64,000 nt of DNA from Amycolatopsis acidicola (lineage in GTDB: Bacteria; Actinomycetota; Actinomycetes; Mycobacteriales; Pseudonocardiaceae), in contig NZ_VMNW02000014.1 in NCBI RefSeq assembly GCF_007713735.2, positions 62,001 through 126,000 of the forward strand, in the 5' to 3' direction. Under the pieces are notes generated by a model. The model ran no database searches, was not told the DNA's origin, and saw only the letters and a list, made by a program, of their open reading frames with translations. Below, one piece after another: positions 56,255 through 64,000 of this stretch (its first letter is position 1; each line of letters begins with the position of its first letter). A program made the translations under genes and the position numbers.

Positions 56255-56823
56255 CAGCCGACCCGCGGGGTTCCGGTGAGCTCCACGCCTGCCTCGCGCA
56301 GGTCGCCGAGTGCCTTGTCCACGGTCTCCCGCGCGACGCCCGCCGTCAGGTCCAGCAGCACGCGCACGCTGAACCCCGCTTTGACGGCGTCGAGTGCTGT
56401 GGCGCGGACGCAGTGGTCGGTGGCGATGCCGACGACGTCGATCGTGCTCACCTCCTGTGCGCGCAGCCAGGGCGCCAGCTCCTGGCCGGACTCGGCGTGC
56501 CCCTCGAACCCGGAGTAGCCGTCGCTGTACTGCCCCTTGGAGAACACCGTCGAGATCGGCCCGACGTCCAGCGCCGGGTGGAAGGACGCGCCCGGCTTGC
56601 CCGCTTCGCAGTGCCGCGGCCAGGAGCGCACGTAGTCCGGGTTTTCGCTGAAGTGCGCGCCTGGGTCGATGTGGTAGTCGCGGGTGGCGACGACGTGCCG
56701 GTAGCCGCCCCGCGCGAGGTGCCCGGTGATGTCGGCGGCGACCTGCGCGCCGCCCGTCACCGCGAGCGAACCGCCCTCGCAGAAGTCGTTCTGCACGTCC
56801 ACCACGATCAGTGCGTCGGTCAT
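56254..56823 (-). CDS. pncA: Nicotinamidase
   Basis: 189-residue isochorismatase-fold amidase converting nicotinamide to nicotinate. Catalytic Asp9 in VVDVQNDFCEGG, Lys in VFSKGQYSDGY and Cys in GIATDHCVRATA; the metal-site residues are in TRDYHIDPGAHF. It overlaps pncB by 4 bp (ATGA), so the two NAD-salvage steps are translated together. In mycobacteria the homologue activates pyrazinamide; that is known family behaviour, not tested here. Confidence 0.94.
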   Translation of the reverse strand: MTDALIVVDVQNDFCEGGSLAVTGGAQVAADITGHLARGGYRHVVATRDYHIDPGAHFSENPDYVRSWPRHCEAGKPGASFHPALDVGPISTVFSKGQYSDGYSGFEGHAESGQELAPWLRAQEVSTIDVVGIATDHCVRATALDAVKAGFSVRVLLDLTAGVARETVDKALGDLREAGVELTGTPRVG

Positions 56824-58127
56824 GTCCGCTCCTCGGTGAAGACGGTCGGGATCGCGGGTTCGCCGTGGGACAGTTTCAGCCCCTCCCACGGCAGGCTCAC
56901 CAGGCCCTGGCGCAGCCGGCGCCGCCCGTCGTCCAGGGTGGGCAGATCGGCGGCCGGTTGTCCACCGGTCATCAGCGGGATCTGCAGTGCGCGGTCGTAC
57001 TCGCCCAGCACGGGCTGTTCGCCGTGCTGGTGCACGACTTCCTCGATCGCCGTGCCCGTGGGTTTGTGGCGGCGCAGCGCGCCTTTGCGGCCACCGCGCG
57101 AAGCCTTGTTCTCGCTGCGCTTGGCGACCGGGCGGCCGTCCACCTCGACGAGCTTGTAGACCATGCCCGCGGTCGGCGCGCCGGAGCCGGTGACCACCGA
57201 GGTGCCCACGCCGTACGCGTCCACCGGCTCGGCGCGCAGCGCGGCGATGGCGTGTTCGTCGAGGTCGCCGGAGACGACGATGCGAGTGTCCTTGGCGCCA
57301 AGGGAATCCAGCTGTTCGCGGGCCTTGCGGGCGAGCACGCCGACGTCGCCGGAGTCGATCCGGATCGCGCCCAGCTCGGGGCCCGCGACCCGGACGGCGG
57401 TCTCGATGCCGCCGGTGATGTCGTAGGTGTCCACCAGCAACGTGGTGTCCGTGCCCATTTTTTCCACCTGTGCGGCGAAAGCCTGCTCCTCGTTGTCGTG
57501 GAGGAGCATGAAGGCGTGCGCGACGGTGCCGCGGGTGGGGATGCCGTAGCGGCGGCCGGCCTCGAGGTTCGACGTGGTCGCGAAACCGGCGAGGTACGCG
57601 GCGCGGGCGGCCGCGACCGCGGCCCACTCGTGCGTGCGGCGGCCGCCCATCTCGATGATCGGCCTGCCGTGCGCGGCGCCGGACATGCGCGCCGCGGCAC
57701 CGGCGATCGCGCTGTCGTGGTTCAGGATCGAGAGCACCAGCGTCTCCAGCACGACGGCTTCGGAGAAGCTCGCGCGCACGGTCAGCACCGGGGAGCCGGG
57801 GAAGTACAGCTCCCCCTCGGGGTAACCCTCGATGTCGCCGGAGAACTCGTAGTCGGCGAGCCAGGCGAGGGTGCCGTCGTCGACCACCGCCGTCTCCGCC
57901 AGCTGCGTGAGCTCGGCGTCGGTGAAGCGGAAGTCCGCGATCGCGTCGAGCACCCGCGCGGTGCCCGCGACGACGCCGTAGCGCCGCCCGTCCGGCAGGC
58001 GGCGCGCGAAGACCTCGAACACGCACGGCCGGTCACCGGTGCCGTCGGCCAGCGCACTGCCGAGCATCGTCAGCTCGTAGTGGTCGGTCAGCAGGGCCGT
58101 GCTGCCCTGTGTCTCTCCGAAACCCAT
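56820..58127 (-). CDS. pncB: Nicotinate phosphoribosyltransferase
   Basis: 435-residue enzyme making nicotinate mononucleotide from nicotinate and PRPP. Family segments: [11 protein letters not shown] at the start, [56 protein letters not shown], and the phosphate-binding [18 protein letters not shown]. First gene of the pncB-pncA-eda operon. ATG at 58127 was taken; TTG at 58133 is also possible. Divergent from clpS by about 150 bp in which no site was recognised. Confidence 0.94.
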   Translation of the reverse strand: MGFGETQGSTALLTDHYELTMLGSALADGTGDRPCVFEVFARRLPDGRRYGVVAGTARVLDAIADFRFTDAELTQLAETAVVDDGTLAWLADYEFSGDIEGYPEGELYFPGSPVLTVRASFSEAVVLETLVLSILNHDSAIAGAAARMSGAAHGRPIIEMGGRRTHEWAAVAAARAAYLAGFATTSNLEAGRRYGIPTRGTVAHAFMLLHDNEEQAFAAQVEKMGTDTTLLVDTYDITGGIETAVRVAGPELGAIRIDSGDVGVLARKAREQLDSLGAKDTRIVVSGDLDEHAIAALRAEPVDAYGVGTSVVTGSGAPTAGMVYKLVEVDGRPVAKRSENKASRGGRKGALRRHKPTGTAIEEVVHQHGEQPVLGEYDRALQIPLMTGGQPAADLPTLDDGRRRLRQGLVSLPWEGLKLSHGEPAIPTVFTEERT

Positions 58128-58279
58128 GCGCAAAATCTAACCGCCGGGCCCGGAGTCACCATTGCGGGTGGTCACGCGTGGTCGATACGGCGTTGGAGTG
58201 GTCCTGCGGCGGGTGCCGTCACCCGAACGGCGGCGACCACCGGCTCACCCCGTGCCGGTTCCGTGACAACATGGTCGCT

Positions 58280-58576
58280 ATGACCACGCCTGTCGAATCG
58301 TCGCAGACGCAGGTTGAGCCCGCTGGGGCCGAGGCAGGGGCCCAGGACAGACCGTGGCAGACCGTCGTCTGGAACGACCCGGTCAACCTGATGTCCTACG
58401 TGACGTACGTGTTCCAGAAGCTGTTCGGCTACAGCCGGGACCACGCCACGAAGCTGATGCTCGACGTGCACCACAAGGGGCGCGCGATCGTGACCTCGGG
58501 TTCCAAGGAGAAGGTCGAGGGCGACGTGACGAAACTGCACGCCGCGGGGCTGTGGGCGACGATGGAGCAACCGTGA
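58280..58576 (+). CDS. clpS: ATP-dependent Clp protease adaptor
   Basis: 98-residue adaptor that delivers N-degron substrates to ClpAP/ClpCP. The core reads [55 protein letters not shown], with the Asn-Asp pocket residues of the family. The N-terminal tail is low-complexity. The stop overlaps the DUF2017 gene (GTGA). Start at 58280 or 58271 (both ATG). Confidence 0.95.
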   Translation: MTTPVESSQTQVEPAGAEAGAQDRPWQTVVWNDPVNLMSYVTYVFQKLFGYSRDHATKLMLDVHHKGRAIVTSGSKEKVEGDVTKLHAAGLWATMEQP

Positions 58577-59130
58577 AAACCTGGACGCGCAAGGGCGAGC
58601 GCGTGCTCGCGGGGTTCGAGCAGCAGGAGGCCGCGGTGCTGCGCGGGCTCGTCTCCCAGATCGAGGACATGCTCCAGGCGCGTGCGGAGGAGACGCCGCA
58701 GGACGAGCTCTCCGAGCTGACCGGGATCCGCACCGGCCCGTCGGAATCGCCGAACGACCCGGTGCTTTCCCGGCTGCTGCCCGATTATCACCGGCTCGAC
58801 CCGGACAACCCGAGCCGCGAAGACCTCGACTCGGCGGCGGCGCTGCGTTCGCTGCACGAGCCGGAACTGCTCGACGCGAAGGTCGGCGTGGCGACCGTGG
58901 TGATGGAGACGCTGCCGCGTGACGGCGGGAACGTGCGGCTCACCCTGGAGGAGGCCGACGCCTGGGTGTCCGCGTTGAACGACGTGCGGCTGGCGCTCGG
59001 CACGGCGCTCGACGTCACCGAGGACATGCCGGACGAGCTGCCCGAGGACGATCCCCGCGCGCCGCATCTCGGCGTCTACCACTGGCTGACCTGGGTGCAG
59101 GAAAGCCTGGTCGAAGCGCTGACCGCATGA
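58573..59130 (+). CDS. DUF2017 family protein
   Basis: 185-residue cytoplasmic protein of the clpS-linked actinobacterial family DUF2017. It opens [32 protein letters not shown] and contains [12 protein letters not shown] and [30 protein letters not shown]. Function unknown. The start overlaps clpS and the stop overlaps the peptidase gene (ATGA), so all three are translated as a coupled unit. Confidence 0.9.
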   Translation: MKTWTRKGERVLAGFEQQEAAVLRGLVSQIEDMLQARAEETPQDELSELTGIRTGPSESPNDPVLSRLLPDYHRLDPDNPSREDLDSAAALRSLHEPELLDAKVGVATVVMETLPRDGGNVRLTLEEADAWVSALNDVRLALGTALDVTEDMPDELPEDDPRAPHLGVYHWLTWVQESLVEALTA

Positions 59131-60107
59131 TCACCGACGTGCCGGGCGTGCTCGTCGGCCAGTACGAGCGGATCGGCGGCGGCTGGGCGACCGGCACGAC
59201 CGTGGTGCTCACGCCGGCGGGCGCCACGGGCGCGGTCGATCAGCGCGGTGGCGCGCCCGGCACTCGCGAGACGAACCTGCTGGAGCCGGAAAACCTGGTG
59301 CGGCGGGTGAACGCGATCTGCCTGTCCGGGGGAAGTGCTTACGGGCTCGCCGCGGCGGACGGCGTGATGCGCTGGCTCGGCGAGCGGGACTACGGATTCC
59401 AGATCGGCGCGCAGCCGCACGAGGTCGTGCCGATCGTGCCCGCGGCGGTGATCTTCGACCTGCCGCGTAGCGAATGGGGCAACCGGCCGGACGCGTCTTT
59501 CGGTTACGCCGCTTGCGAAGCGGCCACGGGCGAGTCGGTCGCGCAGGGCTGTGTCGGCGCGGGCGCGGGCGCCACGGTGGGTTCGCTCAAGGGCGGTGTC
59601 GGCACCGCCAGCGAAGAGGTGGCCGAGTACACCGTGGGCGGGCTCGCGGTGGTGAACGCCTCGGGTGAAGCGGTGTCGGCGGAGACGGGGTTGCCGTTCG
59701 CGGCGGATCACGAAGTGGCGGGGGAGTTCGGGGTGCGCTGGCCGGGGCGGCCCGGCGATGTGGCGGCCGCGGCGACGAAGCTGAACACCACGATCGGCGT
59801 GGTGGCGGTGGACGCGGATCTGTCCAAGGCGGAGTGCCGGCGGTTGGCTGTCGCGGCGCAGGACGGTCTCGCGCGGGCGGTGCGTCCGGCGCACACGATG
59901 TTCGACGGGGACACGGTTTTCGCGCTGGCGACGGGAGAACGTGAGCTGCCCGCGGGCGAAGCGCAGCGCGTGGTGGCACTGGACGCGCTTTGTTCGGCCG
60001 CCGCACGGGTTTTCGCGCGGTCGATCGTGCACGGCGTGCTGTCGGCGGAGTCCGTGGCAGGCGTGCCCGCGTATCGGGACGTATGGCCGGAGGCGTTCCC
60101 GGCGTAA
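59127..60107 (+). CDS. P1-family (DmpA-type) peptidase
   Basis: 326-residue N-terminal-nucleophile hydrolase homologue. TDVPGVLVGQY and TTVVLTPAGATGAVDQRGGAPGTRETNLL are typical; LSGGSAYGLAAADGVMRWL and GAGAGATVGSLKGGVGTAS contain the region where DmpA cleaves itself. The residue at the usual self-cleavage serine is not certain, so activity needs checking. Members act on N-terminal amino acids of peptides or on beta-peptides. Third gene of the coupled clpS operon. Confidence 0.87.
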   Translation: MITDVPGVLVGQYERIGGGWATGTTVVLTPAGATGAVDQRGGAPGTRETNLLEPENLVRRVNAICLSGGSAYGLAAADGVMRWLGERDYGFQIGAQPHEVVPIVPAAVIFDLPRSEWGNRPDASFGYAACEAATGESVAQGCVGAGAGATVGSLKGGVGTASEEVAEYTVGGLAVVNASGEAVSAETGLPFAADHEVAGEFGVRWPGRPGDVAAAATKLNTTIGVVAVDADLSKAECRRLAVAAQDGLARAVRPAHTMFDGDTVFALATGERELPAGEAQRVVALDALCSAAARVFARSIVHGVLSAESVAGVPAYRDVWPEAFPA

Positions 60108-60171
60108 CGCTGCCGGGGCCGGCAGAGATCAAGAGGCATGCGAAGCGAACGGCCGTGGACCGTGGTGGCCG

Positions 60172-60573
60172 ATGGTTGAGTTCCTGCAAGCCGTCCCCCA
60201 GGGCGAAGCGGTGCGGCTCGTGATGTCCGGCCCGGTGGCGAAACGGTTGCGTTCGTTGCTTGCCGTGTTCCCGGATTCCTTGGGGGACAAGAAGAACGCG
60301 GCCGTCCGCGCGGAGCTGTCCGGTGCGGTGGGCCGGATCCTCGCGGGCTGGAGTGGCGCGCCGGAGGTGATCTTGTCGCCGCAGGACGTGCGGGACTGGC
60401 TGGATGTGCTGAGCCGCGCGAAAAGCACGGGCAGGCGGTGGCTCCGCTTCGGCGGCCTGGAGGAGCCGGACGTCCAATGGCTACGCGCGGCGCACGACCA
60501 ACTCTCCGCGGCTTCACGGGGCGTACGCCGCCCCGCGGTCTGCGCCCGATGGCCGGAGGCGTCGGTCCTGTGA
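60172..60573 (+). CDS. Small protein of a tandem paralogous pair (1)
   Basis: 133-residue protein, not recognised. Helix-rich, no membrane segment. It shares with the next gene LVMS..VA..L near the start and APEVxLxP..VRDW..V followed by RW..., then WL..xHDQLSAA at the end. Third codon positions are high in G/C. It starts at ATG 60172 with a weak site. It interrupts the gene order peptidase-mec that is contiguous in mycobacteria, so it is a lineage-specific insertion. Confidence 0.65.
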   Translation: MVEFLQAVPQGEAVRLVMSGPVAKRLRSLLAVFPDSLGDKKNAAVRAELSGAVGRILAGWSGAPEVILSPQDVRDWLDVLSRAKSTGRRWLRFGGLEEPDVQWLRAAHDQLSAASRGVRRPAVCARWPEASVL

Positions 60574-60648
60574 CACAGCAGTGGTCCGTCGTGAGGTTTA
60601 CGAGCTGGCGCTGAGGGCCGGAACGAGGCCGACCGTGGCGCCCGAGGT

Positions 60649-61026
60649 GTGCACAGTCACGAGACGCGTCCGACTGACGCGCTGACCGCGCCCCCGCCAG
60701 CACGTCCAGCCCATCCCGCCGCTGGCGGCGCGCACCTCGTCATGTCCGAGAACGTCGCCGTGTGCCTGGCGAACCTGGCCGGACGGTTACACGAGGCCGT
60801 GCTCGCGGCTCCGCCCGCGCCGGAGGTGGTCCTCGGCCCGGCCGCGGTGCGGGACTGGTTCATCGTCTTCGGCCACGCGCAGAGCCTGTTCCGCGACCGC
60901 TGGCGGCGGAGCCTGTGGGAGCGCGCTGTCTACGAGCGCGAGGGCTACCTCGTCCACTCGAAGATCGAGCTGCTCTGGCTGCAGCACGTCCAAGACCAGC
61001 TAGCCACCGCGGCGCTCGCGTGCTGA
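60649..61026 (+). CDS. Small protein of a tandem paralogous pair (2)
   Basis: 125-residue paralogue of the preceding protein: LVMSENVAVCLANLAG, APEVVLGPAAVRDWFIVFGHAQSLFRDRWRRSLWERA and LLWLQHVQDQLATAAL. The N-terminal 30 residues are proline-rich. The start could be GTG 60649 or ATG 60742; the longer form is used because the shared LVMS block lies before 60742. Unknown function, likely made with its neighbour. Confidence 0.65.
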   Translation: MHSHETRPTDALTAPPPARPAHPAAGGAHLVMSENVAVCLANLAGRLHEAVLAAPPAPEVVLGPAAVRDWFIVFGHAQSLFRDRWRRSLWERAVYEREGYLVHSKIELLWLQHVQDQLATAALAC

Positions 61027-61063
61027 GTCTCACTCTGTGAACACCCCGTGTCCGCAACGTAAG

Positions 61064-61489
61064 ATGTCGGGCGTGCTTCGGATCCGCCGTGAACTCGTGG
61101 ACGAGATCGTCGCGCATGCCCGCCGGGACCACCCGGACGAGGCGTGCGGGGTGATCGCCGGACCCGAGGGCTCAGACTCGCCCGAGCGGTACATTCCCAT
61201 GCTCAACGCGGCCCGGTCGCCGACCTTCTACGAGTTCGACTCCGGTGACCTGCTCAAGCTGTACCGCGAACTGGACGCGAACGACGAGGTCCCCGTCGTG
61301 ATCTACCACTCGCACACGGCCACGGAGGCGTACCCGTCGCGGACCGACGTGTCCTATGCCTCCGAGCCGGACGCGCACTACGTGCTGGTTTCCACCCGCG
61401 ACCCCGAGCGGCACGAGTTCCGCTCGTACCGCATCGTGGACGGGGTGGTCACCGAGGAGCCCGTGGAGATCACCGGCGGCACGGAATAA
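61064..61489 (+). CDS. mec: Mec, CysO-cysteine isopeptidase (JAMM metallopeptidase)
   Basis: 141-residue zinc peptidase that releases cysteine from the carrier protein CysO. The JAMM motif is exact: HSH followed by seven residues, Ser, two residues, Asp (HSHTATEAYPSRTD), with EACGVIAGPEG and YEFDSGDLLKLYRE as in the mycobacterial enzyme. ATG 61064 was chosen; GTG at 61073 or 61037 are alternatives. It heads the mec-cysO-cysM cysteine pathway. Confidence 0.94.
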   Translation: MSGVLRIRRELVDEIVAHARRDHPDEACGVIAGPEGSDSPERYIPMLNAARSPTFYEFDSGDLLKLYRELDANDEVPVVIYHSHTATEAYPSRTDVSYASEPDAHYVLVSTRDPERHEFRSYRIVDGVVTEEPVEITGGTE

Positions 61490-61542
61490 CGCGCCCGTCC
61501 CGAACGTCTGTCACTGAAGGAACCAAGCGGAGGTAAACAAGC

Positions 61543-62776
<1,234 letters not shown>

Positions 62777-62782
62777 GACGAG

Positions 62783-62813
62783 GCCCCCGTTCCACCCGGA
62801 ACGGGGGCTTTTT
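62783..62813 (+). terminator. Rho-independent terminator after cysM
   Basis: 11-bp stem GCCCCCGTTCC / GGAACGGGGGC, ACCC loop and TTTTT. It lies between cysM and the convergent globin gene. Confidence 0.9.
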
Positions 62814-62814
62814 C

Positions 62815-63177
62815 CTATGCCGCGGACGAAACGATGTCAGTCGACAGCGGGGCGACGGCCCCGATGATCCGGTCGACGATCTCCTGTGGCACCCCGGCCG
62901 CCTGCAGCGCTTCGGTCAGGTGCTTGGCCACGAGATCGAAGTGGTGCTGCTCGATGCCGCGCCCGCGGTGCACCTCCTTCATCGAGCGGCCGCTGTAGTT
63001 CGCCGGGCCGCCGAGCGCCTGCGTGAAGAACTCCACCTGCATGCCCTTGAGCCGGGACATGCTGGTGCCCTTGAAGAAACCCGCCAGTTCGGGATCGGCG
63101 AGGACACGGACGTAGAAGTCGTCGACGACGACGATCAGGGCTTCCTGACCGCCGATCTGCTCGTAGATGCTGGCCAC
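62815..63177 (-). CDS. Truncated haemoglobin (group I)
   Basis: 120-residue 2-on-2 globin. [33 protein letters not shown] carries the B10 Tyr; the proximal His is in [22 protein letters not shown], and GGPANYSG is the usual E-helix region. In mycobacteria TrHbN detoxifies nitric oxide; this is likely but not proven here. GTG at 63177 has GGAGG 6 bp upstream. Confidence 0.92.
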   Translation of the reverse strand: MASIYEQIGGQEALIVVVDDFYVRVLADPELAGFFKGTSMSRLKGMQVEFFTQALGGPANYSGRSMKEVHRGRGIEQHHFDLVAKHLTEALQAAGVPQEIVDRIIGAVAPLSTDIVSSAA

Positions 63178-63269
63178 GGGTTGCCTCCGCTGTGTGGTGG
63201 TTCGCTCCAGCGAACCGCGGCGGTGTTTCCCCGCCGTTAGCGGAAGATCAACGCCACGCAAGCGGACTC

Positions 63270-64000
63270 TCACCGCGTGCCACCGGCTTTGCGTGCCAGG
63301 TAACGCTCATGCTGGGCGGCGGCCAGTTTCCACAGCTTGGTCCAGTCCTCGTCCGGGTAGGCGTGCGGCTCGACGCCGAACACGTCCACGATCGCGGCGC
63401 GCCAGTCCTTTTCCTTATCCAGCAAGGTTTTCGACTTGCCCGACGCGTCGAAACGGGTGAGTGTCAGTGAGCGCAGGAGGTCGATCGAGCAGGCGTCCCG
63501 GCGCTGCACGGTGCAGGTCCGCACGAACCCGGATTCGGGGGAGCGGGACAGGTGCTCGTGCTCCTCGGCGAACACGTCCATCTCCACCGGCTCGGGCCCG
63601 AAATCCAGAGCGTGGAAGCTGCCCTGCTCGTCGTGCACGAACTGCCAGCCGCCGGGCGCCACGGCGGAATGCCGCAGTGCGAACGAAAACGGCCCCTGCC
63701 GGTACGTGCCCTCGACGAGCGGGACGGGGGTGAACAGCCCGTCGCCGAGCCCCGCGTCCACCATCCACCCGTCGTCGCCGAGCCCGGTGACGGTGAGCGC
63801 GAGATGCCCGCCGTCCACGTTCGGCGGCTCGCCGGGGCTCATGCTCGAACCGCCCTTGTGCCGGGTGACGCGGTAGCCGAGGCCCTTCAGCAGCTCGGAA
63901 AACGCGCCGTTGAGGTGGTAGCAGTAGCCGGATCGCCCGTCCCGCACCACGCGCCCGGCGGAAGCGGCCGGGTCCAGCGGCCCCGGCCTGCCGAGCTGGA
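63270..64000 (-). CDS. Arylamine N-acetyltransferase, N-terminus outside the window
   Basis: Partial gene that enters from the right edge; about 240 residues are seen and the frame is still open at position 64000. The Cys-His-Asp triad is visible: Cys in [12 protein letters not shown], His in GGHLALTV and Asp in MVDAGLGD. It acetylates arylamines or hydrazines with acetyl-CoA. The stop is at 63270, 92 bp upstream of the globin start on the same strand. Confidence 0.9.
   Translation of the reverse strand, partial: QLGRPGPLDPAASAGRVVRDGRSGYCYHLNGAFSELLKGLGYRVTRHKGGSSMSPGEPPNVDGGHLALTVTGLGDDGWMVDAGLGDGLFTPVPLVEGTYRQGPFSFALRHSAVAPGGWQFVHDEQGSFHALDFGPEPVEMDVFAEEHEHLSRSPESGFVRTCTVQRRDACSIDLLRSLTLTRFDASGKSKTLLDKEKDWRAAIVDVFGVEPHAYPDEDWTKLWKLAAAQHERYLARKAGGTR

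Overview
The window is about 70 % G+C, its genes are tightly packed and often share ATGA, GTGA or TGATG junctions, and GTG/TTG starts are common. Gene content points to an actinomycete of the Pseudonocardiales, most like Amycolatopsis. Three blocks have the gene order known from Mycobacterium tuberculosis: atpG-atpD-atpC-DUF2550-PduO-murA at the left end, ctaD-serB near 47-50 kb, and dinG-pncB-clpS-DUF2017-P1 peptidase-mec-cysO-cysM at 52-63 kb. The organism call is inference; no rRNA or tRNA gene was found.

Layout. 1-6557: end of the F-type ATP synthase operon, DUF2550, cobalamin adenosyltransferase, an M16-like protein and MurA. 6644-9970: Uma2-type nuclease, LysE exporter and a B12-dependent ethylmalonyl-CoA mutase-like enzyme. 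10090-13120: an ehuBCDA-type ABC importer (ectoine or polar amino acids). 13217-17094: an unknown protein, a 232-bp palindromic repeat element, and a matA/matB-like pair for an extracellular amino-polysaccharide. 17091-20273: PPOX-type flavoprotein, CGNR regulator, and a luciferase-like monooxygenase with its FMN reductase. 20276-28095: VOC protein, aldo/keto reductase with divergent TetR, then a catabolic island (dicarboxylate-type carrier, CMD protein, SDR, amidohydrolase, IclR, EthD-like protein, enoyl-CoA hydratase). 28183-30314: Nudix hydrolase, nucS, a minisatellite, and a possible structured RNA with an intrinsic terminator. 30588-41246: sodium:solute symporter with a small partner, three paralogous lipoproteins around dhaKLM, a duplicated 3-hydroxyacyl-CoA dehydrogenase, an FmdB zinc ribbon and a phosphodiesterase. 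41247-47095: methyltransferase, AraC, TetR plus MFS exporter, GNAT, hydrolase, and a phosphotransferase gene broken by a 5-bp repeat expansion. 47209-64000: ctaD, serB, Pth2-like, osmC, repeat array, a monooxygenase relic, dinG, secreted protein, NAD salvage genes, clpS block, the mec-cysO-cysM cysteine pathway, truncated haemoglobin and a partial arylamine N-acetyltransferase.

The least explained signals are non-coding. Two 90-bp inverted-repeat elements, at 2031 and 54793, share an interior and differ in their arms by compensating base changes. Two arrays of 21-bp units reverse orientation at their centre (14116-14347 and 51551-51766). A 16-bp minisatellite lies after nucS, and a possible leader RNA with a terminator lies upstream of the symporter. 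A 13-bp palindrome GTCCANNNTGGAC also recurs across the window more often than base composition predicts. All counts and alignments here were made by eye.
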